From contig CAJTFX010000026.1 of assembly GCA_910575555.1 (NCBI GenBank), positions 1 to 64,000 on the forward strand: a stretch of DNA of 64,000 nucleotides, in the 5' to 3' direction. A program made the position numbers and the translations under genes. Below, one piece after another: positions 36,333 to 45,652 of the stretch. Position 1 is the first letter of the stretch. Every line of letters starts with the position of its first letter. The stretch is from Lachnospiraceae bacterium (GTDB taxonomy: Bacteria; Bacillota; Clostridia; Lachnospirales; Lachnospiraceae). Under the pieces are notes generated by a model, which was not told where the DNA came from, did no database searches, and saw nothing but the letters and a program-made list of their open reading frames with translations.

Positions 36333-37145
36333 TTAAAGATTATGTTTCCTTCCCCACACATAGGTCACAAAATAAATCACCGAGGCCAGTATCACGATGG
36401 CCGGCCCCGCAGCCACATTGACATGGTAGGAAACCACCAGTCCCAACACGCCGGAAAATACCGAAAACAAAATGGAAAAAAAATGATACTCCCGCATCGT
36501 TTCAGAAATATTCCGGGCAGAAGCCGCCGGAAGAATCAGCAGGGCATTGATAATCAGAATTCCCACCCATTTGATGGACACCATTACAATCAATGCCGTC
36601 AGCACCGCAAAGAGATTTTCCATCCAGGCTGCGGAGATATGACGGCTTTTGGCCAATGTCCGATTCAGGCTCACTGCCAAAAGTTTATTGAATCCAAACA
36701 GCCAGAATACAAGTGTGATCAAAAAAATCAAAGCAAGATATAATATTTCCTGAGGCGTAATGCTCAAGATATCGCCCACCAGGATACTGGAATATCTGCT
36801 GAAATTCCCGCCTTTAGACAGGATTGCAAGCCCCAGCGCAATACTGAAGGAGGAAAACACAGAAATCACCGTATCTGTGGACGCCGCCACACGGCTGCTG
36901 ATCTGATTCAGCAGCAGCGCAAACACAACGGCAAATATCACCATGGAAAGATTGGTATTTTTCACGCCAAACACCACACCCACGGCAATGCCTGTCAATG
37001 CGGAATGACCCAGCGCATCGGAAAAAAACGCCATTTTCCGGTTGACAATCATCGTTCCCATCAGCCCGAACAAAGGCGTAATAATTAAGACTGCCAAAAA
37101 GGCATATTTCATAAAATCATATTGTAACCAGGAGAACATTTTCAT
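36333..37145 (-). CDS. znuB: Metal ABC transporter permease
   Basis: 270 residues with about eight hydrophobic segments, the ZnuB/MntB (ABC-3) fold. GLMGTMIVNRKMAFFSDALGHSALTGIAVG near residues 25-55 is the family's N-terminal signature. Transports zinc or manganese delivered by ZnuA. The ATG overlaps the znuC stop (ATGA), so the two are coupled; the operon order is engB-znuA-znuC-znuB. Confidence 0.9.
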   Translation of the reverse strand: MKMFSWLQYDFMKYAFLAVLIITPLFGLMGTMIVNRKMAFFSDALGHSALTGIAVGVVFGVKNTNLSMVIFAVVFALLLNQISSRVAASTDTVISVFSSFSIALGLAILSKGGNFSRYSSILVGDILSITPQEILYLALIFLITLVFWLFGFNKLLAVSLNRTLAKSRHISAAWMENLFAVLTALIVMVSIKWVGILIINALLILPAASARNISETMREYHFFSILFSVFSGVLGLVVSYHVNVAAGPAIVILASVIYFVTYVWGRKHNL

Positions 37146-37894
37146 TTCTTAATCTTACTCCTTTCTGCCTGAAATACTTCGGCAAACTCCTGGCTCTGGA
37201 ACACTTCTTTCACACTTCCCTGCCGCAGCACTGTTTTATCCAGAAGAATTACCTGATCCGCATACCGTCTGACATACTCCAAATCATGGGAAATCAGAAT
37301 AACCGCCAAATCGTAATTTTCCTTGAGCCGGTAAATGGTCTGATAGAACAGCTCCATGCCGTTTTGATCGATTCCTGAAACCGGTTCATCCAACAGCAGC
37401 AGATTAGGAGAATCCAGGATAGCCATGGAAAGCAGCACCCTCTGCAGCTCCCCGCCGGACAGGTTGCAGACCTGCTGATCCAACAAATAATCTGCCTCAA
37501 ATATTTTCAGGCACTCCTGGATTTTTTCTGATATTTTCCTGCTTTTTCTCAGAAAAACCGGCGCATTGCTGTGATAGGCAGCAATCATATCATAAACGCT
37601 GACAGGCGTCTGCTTCTCAATATTCAACGCCTGGGGGACATAGCCGATTTTCAGTTTTTGAATCTTTCCGTTTTCCCGATCCTTGAATTCAATGGTTCCC
37701 GTATGCTCCATTTCTCCTAAAATCGCCCGGATCAGCGTGGATTTTCCTGCTCCATTGCGCCCAATCACTGCATTTAAGCTGCCGCAGTGAATGTGCAGGT
37801 TGATATCCTCTAAAATGATCTGCTGCCCCAGCGACACCCCGAGATGTTTTACCTTAATGCAGTGAAGCCCGCAGGGTTTTATTATTTTTTGCAT
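37142..37894 (-). CDS. znuC: Metal ABC transporter ATPase
   Basis: 250 residues. Walker A GRNGAGKST near 43-51, Q-loop VPQAL, signature NLSGGELQR, and Walker B LLLLDEPVSGID are all present, followed by ISHDLEYV with the switch histidine. Drives metal import with znuB. AGGAGATG lies close before the ATG. It starts 108 bp after znuA; that gap is filled by duplicated pieces of the znuA 3' end. Confidence 0.92.
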   Translation of the reverse strand: MQKIIKPCGLHCIKVKHLGVSLGQQIILEDINLHIHCGSLNAVIGRNGAGKSTLIRAILGEMEHTGTIEFKDRENGKIQKLKIGYVPQALNIEKQTPVSVYDMIAAYHSNAPVFLRKSRKISEKIQECLKIFEADYLLDQQVCNLSGGELQRVLLSMAILDSPNLLLLDEPVSGIDQNGMELFYQTIYRLKENYDLAVILISHDLEYVRRYADQVILLDKTVLRQGSVKEVFQSQEFAEVFQAERSKIKK

Positions 37895-37944
37895 GTTTCA
37901 TCTCCTAATCTAAGCCCTGAAATTCCGTCTCCTGAGTGAACCTT

Positions 37945-38040
37945 TCCTTCCAGGGCCTCCGCTCAGTTTCCGGAACAAATCTGTCCTTTCAGGGCCTTCG
38001 CTCAGTCTCCGGGATAAACCTGTCCTTCCAGAGCCTCCCG
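37945..38040. repeat. Tandem 39-bp repeats of the znuA 3' end
   Basis: Units begin at 37946, 37985 and 38024, each CCTT(C/T)CAG(G/A)GCCT, the last lying at the end of znuA. Read in the znuA frame, each unit encodes a variant of (R/K/E)-A-L-(E/K)-G-(Q/K)-(V/I), and the first two each end in or run to a stop codon. So the terminal 13 codons of znuA are present three times. Confidence 0.8.
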
Positions 38041-38976
38041 CATCAAATCAATATTTTTCTGCATGGCCTTCAGATAGCTGTCCGGATGATAGTCTCCCCG
38101 CACCAGCGTATCCAGATAGAACACCTGGCATTCTGTCTCCTGTTTCACTGTCTCACCCATATCTTTCCCATATAATTCCTCTGCCAATACAAGTGATACC
38201 TGATTTTTCTCCATTTCCTCCAGCAAATCCGCCACTTCTCCGGCGCTGACCTGCCGCTCTTCATCCAAATCCAGGCAATATGCCGTATGCAGGCCATACT
38301 GTTCTGCCGTATATTCATAGGCTTCATGAAAAATCACTGTGCTGATCCCTTCTGGATGATCCGCCCGGATTTCCTCAATCTGTCTGGTCAGTTCTTCTAC
38401 CTTGGCGCAGTATCTTTCCCCATTTTTCTGATAAATCTCTTTATGCTCCGGATCTGCCTGACTGATAAAATCTGCAATATTCTTTACCATCTCCGCGTAT
38501 ATTCTGGTATCCATCCAACCGTGGGCGTTCCCCTCTCCGTGATCATGAAGCTCTTCTGAATGAGCATCTTCTTCTGAATGGACATCTTCCTGCATCAGAG
38601 CTATTCCGTCTGTAATCTGACGGATTGCAAGCTTTGGATAGGCCTCGCCCACTTCTGTCAGAAACCCTTCAATTCCGCCGCCGTTTACCAAAAATAAATC
38701 TGCCCTGGATAACAGAATCATATCCTGGGGCGTCAGCTGATAGTCATGCATACATCCCGTTTGAGGTTCACTGAGATTTTCCAGAAGGATTCCCGGGCTG
38801 TCTCCCACCACATTTTCCGCAGCAATATAAACGGGATAGAAAGATGTGACAATCCTGATTTCCTCTCCTGCTTTGGTTTTCTCCTCCAGCTGCAGATATG
38901 CCTTAGTAAAAATACCGCTTGCCAAAGCAATGGCAAGCAGCATGCAACATACAAACCAGTATTTATTTCTTTTCAC
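38002..38976 (-). CDS. znuA: Metal-binding lipoprotein/periplasmic-type protein of ABC transporter
   Basis: 324 residues. A hydrophobic N-terminus (YWFVCCMLLAIALASGIFTK) is a signal or anchor; no standard lipobox is clear. Metal ligands sit in CMHDYQLTP, HGWMD, IFHEAYEY and the C-terminal YLDTL, and a His/Asp/Glu-rich loop (EDVHSEEDAHSEELHDHGEG) before HGWMD is typical of zinc-specific members. The start is GTG after GGGAGGAAAG and overlaps the end of engB by 14 bases. The C-terminus is LEGQVYPGD; duplicates of its codons follow. Confidence 0.88.
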   Translation of the reverse strand: MKRNKYWFVCCMLLAIALASGIFTKAYLQLEEKTKAGEEIRIVTSFYPVYIAAENVVGDSPGILLENLSEPQTGCMHDYQLTPQDMILLSRADLFLVNGGGIEGFLTEVGEAYPKLAIRQITDGIALMQEDVHSEEDAHSEELHDHGEGNAHGWMDTRIYAEMVKNIADFISQADPEHKEIYQKNGERYCAKVEELTRQIEEIRADHPEGISTVIFHEAYEYTAEQYGLHTAYCLDLDEERQVSAGEVADLLEEMEKNQVSLVLAEELYGKDMGETVKQETECQVFYLDTLVRGDYHPDSYLKAMQKNIDLMREALEGQVYPGD

Positions 38977-39781
38977 GCTTTCCTCCCTTTTTTGCAGATT
39001 TTTTCTTCTTTCCTGCCTGTTCCTTTTTCTTTTTCTGTCTTAATTTCTTAGGGAGATCCGCAGCTTTCCTTCTGGGTTTTCTTGCCGGAGCTTCGGCGGC
39101 TTTTCCTGCCGGAGCTTCTGCGGCTTTTTCCGGTATGGCGCCGGTTCCATCGGCAGAGCCAATTTCTCCTGTGTCAGAAATGTCTTTTTCCCCGGAAAAT
39201 CCCAACAGTTCATCCATATAATCCCAGATTTCTTCTTTTCCCTGTTTGGTCAGGGCGGAATAGGGAAACAGCGGCGTACCGCTTTTTAAATTCAGTCCTT
39301 CCTGAATCATTCTGATATGCTCCGGCAGCTTTCTGCCGCTGACTTTATCGGATTTGGTTGCAATAATAATCGGATTAAAGCCCTGATATACAATCCAGTC
39401 ATACATCTGCCGATCGTTATCGGAGGGCTCATGGCGAATGTCAATCAGTAAGAAAACGGCCTTTAACTGCCTGGACGTATGCAGGTAATTTTCTATCATT
39501 TTCCCCCATTTTTCTTTCTCACTGAGGGTTATTCTGGCGTATCCGTATCCGGGCAGATCCACCAGATACATACTGTTATTAATATTGTAATAATTGATGG
39601 TCTGAGTCTTTCCCGGCTGAGCGGAAGTCCGGGCCAATGCCTTCCGGTTCATCAGGCCATTAATTAAAGAGGACTTTCCCACATTGGATTTCCCGGCAAA
39701 AGCCACCTCCGGTTTGTCTGTATCCGGCAGCTTACTGGTAATACCGCATACTGTTTCTAATTCCACTGATTTAATGACCAT
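38963..39781 (-). CDS. engB: Ribosome biogenesis GTPase EngB with lysine-rich extension
   Basis: A TRAFAC-class GTPase of 272 residues; the family is usually about 195-200. G1 is GKSNVGKS (30-37), the switch region holds [10 protein letters not shown]3 is DLPG (75-78) and G4 is TKSD (142-145), G5 SAL near 175. It helps assemble the 50S subunit. Residues 195-272 form a low-complexity tail: an acidic linker, a duplicated KAAEAPA(G/R) unit, then runs of lysine. It follows lon by 15 bp, in the usual lon-engB order, and overlaps the znuA start. Confidence 0.93.
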   Translation of the reverse strand: MVIKSVELETVCGITSKLPDTDKPEVAFAGKSNVGKSSLINGLMNRKALARTSAQPGKTQTINYYNINNSMYLVDLPGYGYARITLSEKEKWGKMIENYLHTSRQLKAVFLLIDIRHEPSDNDRQMYDWIVYQGFNPIIIATKSDKVSGRKLPEHIRMIQEGLNLKSGTPLFPYSALTKQGKEEIWDYMDELLGFSGEKDISDTGEIGSADGTGAIPEKAAEAPAGKAAEAPARKPRRKAADLPKKLRQKKKKEQAGKKKKSAKKGGKREKK

Positions 39782-39796
39782 TGCTTCCCTCCTGTA

Positions 39797-42109
39797 TCAT
39801 TTCACCAAAGCCACATCCAATACCTGTTCCATATTTTCCACAAACACAATTTCCAGTCCTTTTTTGATTTCCTGGGCAATCTCGCTGATATCCGGCTCGT
39901 TCTTCTTCGGCACGCAGATGGTCTTGATTCCCGCATTTTTGGCTGCAAGGGTCTTTTCCTTCAGACCGCCGACGGGAAGCACTCTGCCTCTCAGCGTAAT
40001 CTCTCCTGTCATGGCCACATCTTTTCTGACCTTCCGTTTGGTGATGGCTGAGAGCATGGCGGTAGCCATGGTAATTCCGGCGGAGGGCCCGTCTTTGGGC
40101 ACGGCCCCTTCCGGAATGTGGATATGAATGTCCCATTCCTGGAAAAATTCCTTGTCAATTTCATACTGTTCGCTGACGGAACGGATATAACTGATTCCCG
40201 CCTTGGCAGATTCCTTCATCACATCGCCCAACTGGCCGGTAAGCTGAAACTCTCCCTTGCCCGGCATAATATTTACCTCAATCTGCAGGGTATCCCCTCC
40301 TACACTGGTCCAGGCCAGTCCGCGTACAATTCCGATTTCATCTGTTTCATTTATTAAATCATAATTATATTTTTCTTTCCCAAGTAATTTTTCCAGACTG
40401 TTCTCTGTTATTTTTACCGTCTTTTTATTTTTCTGATATATCTCGCGGGCAGCTTTTCTGCAAATCTCACCGATTTTCCGCTCCAGGTTGCGGACGCCGG
40501 CTTCTCTGGTATAACCCCGGATCAATTTCTCCAGGGCATTGTCGCTGATGGACAGCTGCCCTTCCTGCAGACCGTTTTTCTCCATCTGCTTGGCGATTAA
40601 ATGTTCTCTGGCAATATGGGCCTTTTCATTCTCCGTATAACTGCTGACCTCAATAATCTCCATACGATCCAGCAATGGCCTTGGAATGGTCTGCAGGGAA
40701 TTGGCTGTAGCGATAAACAGCACCTCTGACAAATCCAGGGGCAGCTCCACATAGTGATCCCGGAACTTGCTGTTCTGTTCGCTGTCTAATACTTCCAACA
40801 GGGCAGAAGCCGTATCCCCTTTGTAATCGTTGCTGATTTTATCTATTTCATCCAAAAGCATCAGCGGGTTGCGGACGCCGGCATTTTTCAGTCCATTGGC
40901 AATCCGGCCGGGCATGGCTCCCACATAAGTTTTCCGGTGGCCCCGGATTTCCGCCTCATCCCGGACGCCGCCTAAGCTGATTCTCACATATTGCTTATCC
41001 AAAGCCCGGGCCACAGATTTGGCAATACTGGTTTTGCCTGTGCCGGGCGGGCCCACCAGACAGATAATCGGGCTGTCACCTTTTTTGGTGAGATTCCGCA
41101 CAGCCAGAAATTCCAGCATACGCTCTTTTACCTTTTCCATTCCATAATGATCCTCGTCCAGAATCCGTTCTGCATCCTCCAGATTCTTGTTGTCCTTAGA
41201 GGCCCGATTCCAGGGAAGCTCCAGAATGGTTTCAATATATCCGCGGATCACTGCGCTTTCAGAGGAATTCAGAGAAACATTCTTAAAACGCTCAATCTCT
41301 TTTTCAAGCTTTTCCTTGACTTCCTGGTCTGCATCCAGTTTTTTACATTCTTCCAGATAGTTGTCTGCCTCGGATACGGTATTGTCCTCTCCCAGTTCCT
41401 CCCGGATCAGCTTCATCTGTTCCCGCAGAATGTATTCCTTTTGATTCTTGTCAACTTTTTCTTTTACCTTGGTCTGGAACTCTGTTTTGATCTGGATAAT
41501 ATTAATCTCATTCAGAAGGATAATCATCAACGTTTCATACCGCTCCTGTATGGTCTGCGCTTCCAGAATCTTCTGTTTCTCTTCAAATCCCACCGAAAGA
41601 TTGTTTCCGATATAATCCAGCAGCTTCTCCAGATCTGTAATTTCCACCATCTGTCTTGCAAGCTCTTTTCCATGCTTTGGATTCATCAGGCAGTAACGGG
41701 TAAAGGTTTCCTGAATTCCGCGGATCATGGCGGCCTGAATCTCTGCCGGAAGCATCTCTTCTTCCCGCTGCAGAGGCTCCGCCTCTGCAACCAGATATTC
41801 TCCCCATTCCATTTCCTTCAGGCGGGCGCGGGTTTCTCCTTCCACCAATACCCGGACAACATTATTCTGTAATTTAATTACCTGCTTAATGACAGCAATA
41901 ATGCCGATGCCGTATAAATCTTCCAGTTCCGGTTCTTCTTTCTCAACATTTCTCTGGGTTACCAGAAAAACGGTCTGATCTTTCATCATTGCAGCTTCCA
42001 CTGCCCGGACGGATCTGCTTCTGCTCACGTCAAAATGTGCCACCATACCGGGGAGTATGGTCATTCCCCGTAGTGCCACTGCCGGAATATTTCTGTTCTC
42101 TTCCTTCAT
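39797..42109 (-). CDS. lon: ATP-dependent protease Lon
   Basis: 770 residues: N-terminal substrate domain, AAA+ module with Walker [10 protein letters not shown] near 355-363 and Walker B LLDEIDK, and a C-terminal protease domain with Ser in KDGPSAG and Lys in [10 protein letters not shown] (the Ser-Lys dyad). It degrades misfolded and some regulatory proteins. The start follows GAGGAGA, which overlaps the clpX stop; no stress-type promoter was seen in front. Confidence 0.97.
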   Translation of the reverse strand: MKEENRNIPAVALRGMTILPGMVAHFDVSRSRSVRAVEAAMMKDQTVFLVTQRNVEKEEPELEDLYGIGIIAVIKQVIKLQNNVVRVLVEGETRARLKEMEWGEYLVAEAEPLQREEEMLPAEIQAAMIRGIQETFTRYCLMNPKHGKELARQMVEITDLEKLLDYIGNNLSVGFEEKQKILEAQTIQERYETLMIILLNEINIIQIKTEFQTKVKEKVDKNQKEYILREQMKLIREELGEDNTVSEADNYLEECKKLDADQEVKEKLEKEIERFKNVSLNSSESAVIRGYIETILELPWNRASKDNKNLEDAERILDEDHYGMEKVKERMLEFLAVRNLTKKGDSPIICLVGPPGTGKTSIAKSVARALDKQYVRISLGGVRDEAEIRGHRKTYVGAMPGRIANGLKNAGVRNPLMLLDEIDKISNDYKGDTASALLEVLDSEQNSKFRDHYVELPLDLSEVLFIATANSLQTIPRPLLDRMEIIEVSSYTENEKAHIAREHLIAKQMEKNGLQEGQLSISDNALEKLIRGYTREAGVRNLERKIGEICRKAAREIYQKNKKTVKITENSLEKLLGKEKYNYDLINETDEIGIVRGLAWTSVGGDTLQIEVNIMPGKGEFQLTGQLGDVMKESAKAGISYIRSVSEQYEIDKEFFQEWDIHIHIPEGAVPKDGPSAGITMATAMLSAITKRKVRKDVAMTGEITLRGRVLPVGGLKEKTLAAKNAGIKTICVPKKNEPDISEIAQEIKKGLEIVFVENMEQVLDVALVK

Positions 42110-42120
42110 TTTATCTCTCC

Positions 42121-43386
42121 TCAGGCAGATTTGCTTTCACTGCCAAATGCAATTTCCACTGCCCGTTCATGTTCCACGGCTGCCTTTGTAATATTGCAAT
42201 GGGTAATTGATTCATCTGAAGGCACCCGGTACATCAAATCCATCAGCACCTTCTCCACAATTGCCCGAAGTCCTCTGGCCCCTGTTTTCCGCTGCAAAGT
42301 TTTCTCGGCAATTGCCTCAATTGCCTCCTCTTCAAAGGTAAGCAGTACGCCGTCCAACTCAAACAACGCCTCATACTGGCGGATCAGAGAATTTCTCGGC
42401 TCTTTTAAAATCCGCACCAGGGCATCTTTGTCCAGGGCGTCCAGTGAAACGGTAACCGGAACGCGTCCTACAAACTCTGGAATCAGCCCGAACTTCACAA
42501 AATCCTGGGGCAATGCCTGTTTTAAAATCATACCCTGATCTTTCTCTCTTTTATCTGCAATTTCTGCGTTGAAGCCCATCGACTTCTGATCCATCCTGTT
42601 TTCCACAATTTTATCCAGACCTTCAAAAGCCCCGCCGCAGATAAACAGAATATTTGTAGTATCTATCTGTAACAATTCCTGCTGAGGATGCTTTCTCCCG
42701 CCCTGAGGAGGAACGCTGGCCACTGTCCCTTCCAGGATTTTCAGAAGAGCCTGCTGAACGCCTTCGCCGGATACATCCCTGGTAATGGATGGATTTTCCG
42801 ATTTCCTGGTGATCTTATCAATCTCATCAATATAGATAATGCCTCTCTGGGCCCGTTCGATATCATATTCTGCCGCCTGAATGATTTTCAGCAGTATATT
42901 TTCCACATCTTCCCCCACGTAACCTGCCTCAGTCAGCGCAGTTGCGTCCGCAATGGCAAAAGGCACATTTAAAATACGCGCAAGGGTCTGGGCCAACAGT
43001 GTTTTTCCGCATCCGGTAGGCCCTAACATCAGAATATTGCTCTTTTGCAGCTCCACACCCAGATTCGGCGGCGCCAGAATTCTTTTATAATGATTATATA
43101 CAGCAACGGAAAGAACCTTCTTGGCCTCTTCCTGCCCAATAACATATTCATCCAGGAATGCTTTTAACTCCACCGGCTTCAGAAGATTTATTTCTTCCAA
43201 CTCTTCCTGCTGCTGCGGCATCGGTTCCTCTTCTTCTAATAATTCTTCTTCAATAATCTCTGCGCAGATATCCACGCATTCATCACAGATATACGCACCG
43301 TTGGGCCCTGCAATTAATTTGCGTACCTGTCCGTCTGTCTTTCCGCAAAAAGAACAGCGGATTCTGTCATCCAATCTTCCAGCCAT
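42121..43386 (-). CDS. clpX: ClpX ATPase subunit of ClpXP
   Basis: 421 residues. The N-terminal zinc domain has CSFC near 12-15 and CDEC near 34-37. The AAA+ module has Walker A GPTGCGKT, Walker [10 protein letters not shown], and arginine-finger and sensor regions at the end. It unfolds tagged proteins and feeds them into ClpP, encoded just upstream on the same strand. GGGGTG precedes the ATG. It lies between clpP and lon, the usual order in these clostridia. Confidence 0.97.
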   Translation of the reverse strand: MAGRLDDRIRCSFCGKTDGQVRKLIAGPNGAYICDECVDICAEIIEEELLEEEEPMPQQQEELEEINLLKPVELKAFLDEYVIGQEEAKKVLSVAVYNHYKRILAPPNLGVELQKSNILMLGPTGCGKTLLAQTLARILNVPFAIADATALTEAGYVGEDVENILLKIIQAAEYDIERAQRGIIYIDEIDKITRKSENPSITRDVSGEGVQQALLKILEGTVASVPPQGGRKHPQQELLQIDTTNILFICGGAFEGLDKIVENRMDQKSMGFNAEIADKREKDQGMILKQALPQDFVKFGLIPEFVGRVPVTVSLDALDKDALVRILKEPRNSLIRQYEALFELDGVLLTFEEEAIEAIAEKTLQRKTGARGLRAIVEKVLMDLMYRVPSDESITHCNITKAAVEHERAVEIAFGSESKSA

Positions 43387-43451
43387 TTCTTCACCCCATT
43401 ATTCCATTTATTTTTATACCCGCAGTCAAATGATCCGCCGGCAAATTCCTA

Positions 43452-43475
43452 TTTTTTAAAAAATGGCAAATCATC
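43452..43475. promoter_or_regulatory. AT-rich palindrome upstream of clpX
   Basis: TTTTTTAAAAAA is flanked by near-complementary TTCCTA and TGGCAA (43452-43475), about 70-90 bp before clpX. A clpX promoter or operator may lie here, but no convincing -35/-10 pair was found. Confidence 0.35.
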
Positions 43476-43512
43476 CGGCATATAAGTATGCGCCCGAGTA
43501 TAATATTCACAC

Positions 43513-43543
43513 AGGGGACAGTGGCAAAAGCGCGCTGTCCCCT
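43513..43543 (-). terminator. Hairpin downstream of clpP
   Basis: AGGGGACAG (43513-43521) and CTGTCCCCT (43535-43543) form a perfect 9-bp stem just after the clpP stop. There is no T-run, so it may protect or partially terminate the tig-clpP transcript. Confidence 0.5.
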
Positions 43544-43547
43544 CATT

Positions 43548-44132
43548 CTACTTTCTGTTTGTAATTACACCATCAATCAGGCCGTATTCTTTTGCCTCCT
43601 CCGCAGACATATAATTGTCCCGTTCGGTATCCGCTGCAATCACATCATACGGCTTTCCTGTATTCTCAGATAAAATTGTATTCAATCTGTGCTTGGTTTT
43701 CTGAATATTATCTGCAACAATCTGAATATCTGTTGCCTGTCCTTTTGCTCCGCCAGAGGGCTGATGAATCATAATCTCTGCATTTGGAAGGGCAAAACGT
43801 TTTCCCTTTGTTCCTCCTGCAAGCAAAAATGCTCCCATGCTGGCTGCAAGGCCAATACAGATAGTTTCCACATCGCACTTGATATAATTCATGGTGTCAT
43901 AAATTGCCAGGCCGGCGGTTACCACCCCGCCCGGAGAATTGATATACAAATGGATATCTTTTCCCGGATCTTCCGATTCCAGAAACAAAAGCTGCGCCAC
44001 TACCAGGCCGGCGGTTACTTCATTGACTTCTTCTCCCAGAAAAATGATCCTGTCTTTCAGCAGTCTGGAATAAATATCATAAGACCGCTCGCCTCTGCTG
44101 GTTTGTTCTACGACATAAGGCACTAAACTCAT
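43548..44132 (-). CDS. clpP: ClpP protease subunit
   Basis: 194 residues, standard length. The catalytic triad is Ser98 (GLAASMGAF), His123 (MIHQPSGG) and Asp172. It forms the barrel that degrades proteins unfolded by ClpX. The start at 44132 follows AAGGAGG with nine-base spacing; a longer in-frame start is not supported. It lies between tig and clpX. Confidence 0.97.
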   Translation of the reverse strand: MSLVPYVVEQTSRGERSYDIYSRLLKDRIIFLGEEVNEVTAGLVVAQLLFLESEDPGKDIHLYINSPGGVVTAGLAIYDTMNYIKCDVETICIGLAASMGAFLLAGGTKGKRFALPNAEIMIHQPSGGAKGQATDIQIVADNIQKTKHRLNTILSENTGKPYDVIAADTERDNYMSAEEAKEYGLIDGVITNRK

Positions 44133-44213
44133 TCTAACTTCCTCCTTATTTTCAAATCCCCGGATACAGGACATCCGGCTCTTTAGCCGTCTGCAAATCC
44201 TGTCTCTGTTCTA

Positions 44214-45506
44214 TTATTCTGCCTGTTCTTCCGCTTTCTCCACAATCAGCTCTACTGCTTTCTGAACAGCCAGGTCTTTCTTCATGGATTCCTTCTCACC
44301 GTCTCCCATGTACTCTTTCAGCTTATCCGCTTCCATGCCGTACATTCCGGCCATCTTCTCAATCTCTGCATCGACATCCTCTTCAGATACTTCGATGTTC
44401 TCTGCTTTGGCAATTGCCTCCAGCACCAGGCCGGACTGAATTTGCTTCAATGCATCCGGACGCATCTGCTCTGCCAGCTTCTCTTCCGTCATTCCGGTAA
44501 ACTGCAGATACTGCTCAAGAGCCATACCCTGCTGTGCAATTCTGCTGGCAAAATTGTCAATCATGGAATCCACCTGGGTGTCAATCATGGCATCCGGAAT
44601 TTCCATCTGTGCATCTTCTACAATCTTCTGGATTGCTTCTTCCTCTTTTGCCCGTTTTGCTTCGTTCTCCTTACGCTCTGTCAGCTTCTTCTGAACGCTT
44701 TCCCTGTACTCTGCAAGAGTATCAAATTCTGATACATCCTGGGCAAATTCATCATCCAGCTCCGGAAGCTCCTTGGTCTTGATTTCATTGATCTTAACCT
44801 GGAACATAGCCGGCTTTCCTGCCAGTTCCGGGGCATGATATTCTTCCGGGAAAGTAACATTAACGGTTACTTCTTCGCCTGTATGTTTACCAATCAGCTG
44901 CTCTTCAAAGGTATCAATAAAGGAATGGGAACCGATAACCAGAGAATGGTTCTCTCCCTTGCCTCCTTCAAATGCTGCGCCGTCTGTAAATCCTTCATAA
45001 TCAATTACTGCGGTGTCTCCCTCCTGAATTGCCCGATCCTCTACAGTAATCATTCTTGCATTGCTCTCCCGTTCCTTCTCTACCTCAGCAGTAACTTCCT
45101 CTTCTGTAACGGAAACATCTGTCTGTTTCACAGCAACGCCCAGGTATTTTCCAAGGGTAACTTCCGGTTTCACGGCAACTTCCGCCGTGAAAATAAAATT
45201 CTTCCCTTTCTCTAACTGTTCCACGTCAATGGACGGACGGGAAACGATTTCCAAACCGGATTCTTCCGCAGCCTTGGGATATTCTTTGGAAAGAAGATCG
45301 TTCACAGCGTCATCATAAAAGATTTCCACGCCGTACATTTTCTCAACCATATGTCTCGGCACTTTGCCTTTGCGGAATCCCGGAAGGCTGATTCTGCCTT
45401 TCATCTTCACATATGCCGCCTGGATTGCTTTCTCTAGTTCTTCTGCCGGAACCTCTATGGTAAGTTTTGCCATATTCTTCTCCAAATTTTCTACCTGTAC
45501 GCTCAT
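44214..45506 (-). CDS. tig: Trigger factor
   Basis: 430 residues with the ribosome-binding tail domain (LPGFRKGKVPRHMVEKMYG), a central FKBP-type isomerase domain at about 155-245 (DTAVIDYEGFTDG, GSHSFIDTFEEQLIG) and a helical C-terminal chaperone domain. It binds nascent chains at the ribosome exit. It is the first gene of the tig-clpP-clpX-lon-engB block, with AGGAGG 11 bases before the ATG. Confidence 0.97.
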   Translation of the reverse strand: MSVQVENLEKNMAKLTIEVPAEELEKAIQAAYVKMKGRISLPGFRKGKVPRHMVEKMYGVEIFYDDAVNDLLSKEYPKAAEESGLEIVSRPSIDVEQLEKGKNFIFTAEVAVKPEVTLGKYLGVAVKQTDVSVTEEEVTAEVEKERESNARMITVEDRAIQEGDTAVIDYEGFTDGAAFEGGKGENHSLVIGSHSFIDTFEEQLIGKHTGEEVTVNVTFPEEYHAPELAGKPAMFQVKINEIKTKELPELDDEFAQDVSEFDTLAEYRESVQKKLTERKENEAKRAKEEEAIQKIVEDAQMEIPDAMIDTQVDSMIDNFASRIAQQGMALEQYLQFTGMTEEKLAEQMRPDALKQIQSGLVLEAIAKAENIEVSEEDVDAEIEKMAGMYGMEADKLKEYMGDGEKESMKKDLAVQKAVELIVEKAEEQAE

Positions 45507-45595
45507 TCCTATTATTTCCTCCTTAAATATATGTCGTAATCCTTATAATATTTTCCAATTATAAAGCTGATGCTTCTACTCACAATCATTTTGAA

Positions 45596-45604
45596 ATTAT
45601 ATCA
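45596..45604 (-). promoter_or_regulatory. Extended -10 promoter of tig
   Basis: TGATATAAT on the minus strand, with -10 TATAAT at 45596-45601, about 90 bp before the tig ATG and 50 bp after the jetC stop. No good -35 is seen. Confidence 0.55.
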
Positions 45605-45652
45605 CACTTCTATCGAAAATACCAGAACTTTTTTTCCTTATTTTAAATCGCG

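Noticed and set aside
43452-43475. CtsR or CIRCE heat-shock operator before clpX
   Set aside because: The AT-rich palindrome does not match either consensus as I know them; recorded only as an unassigned palindrome.
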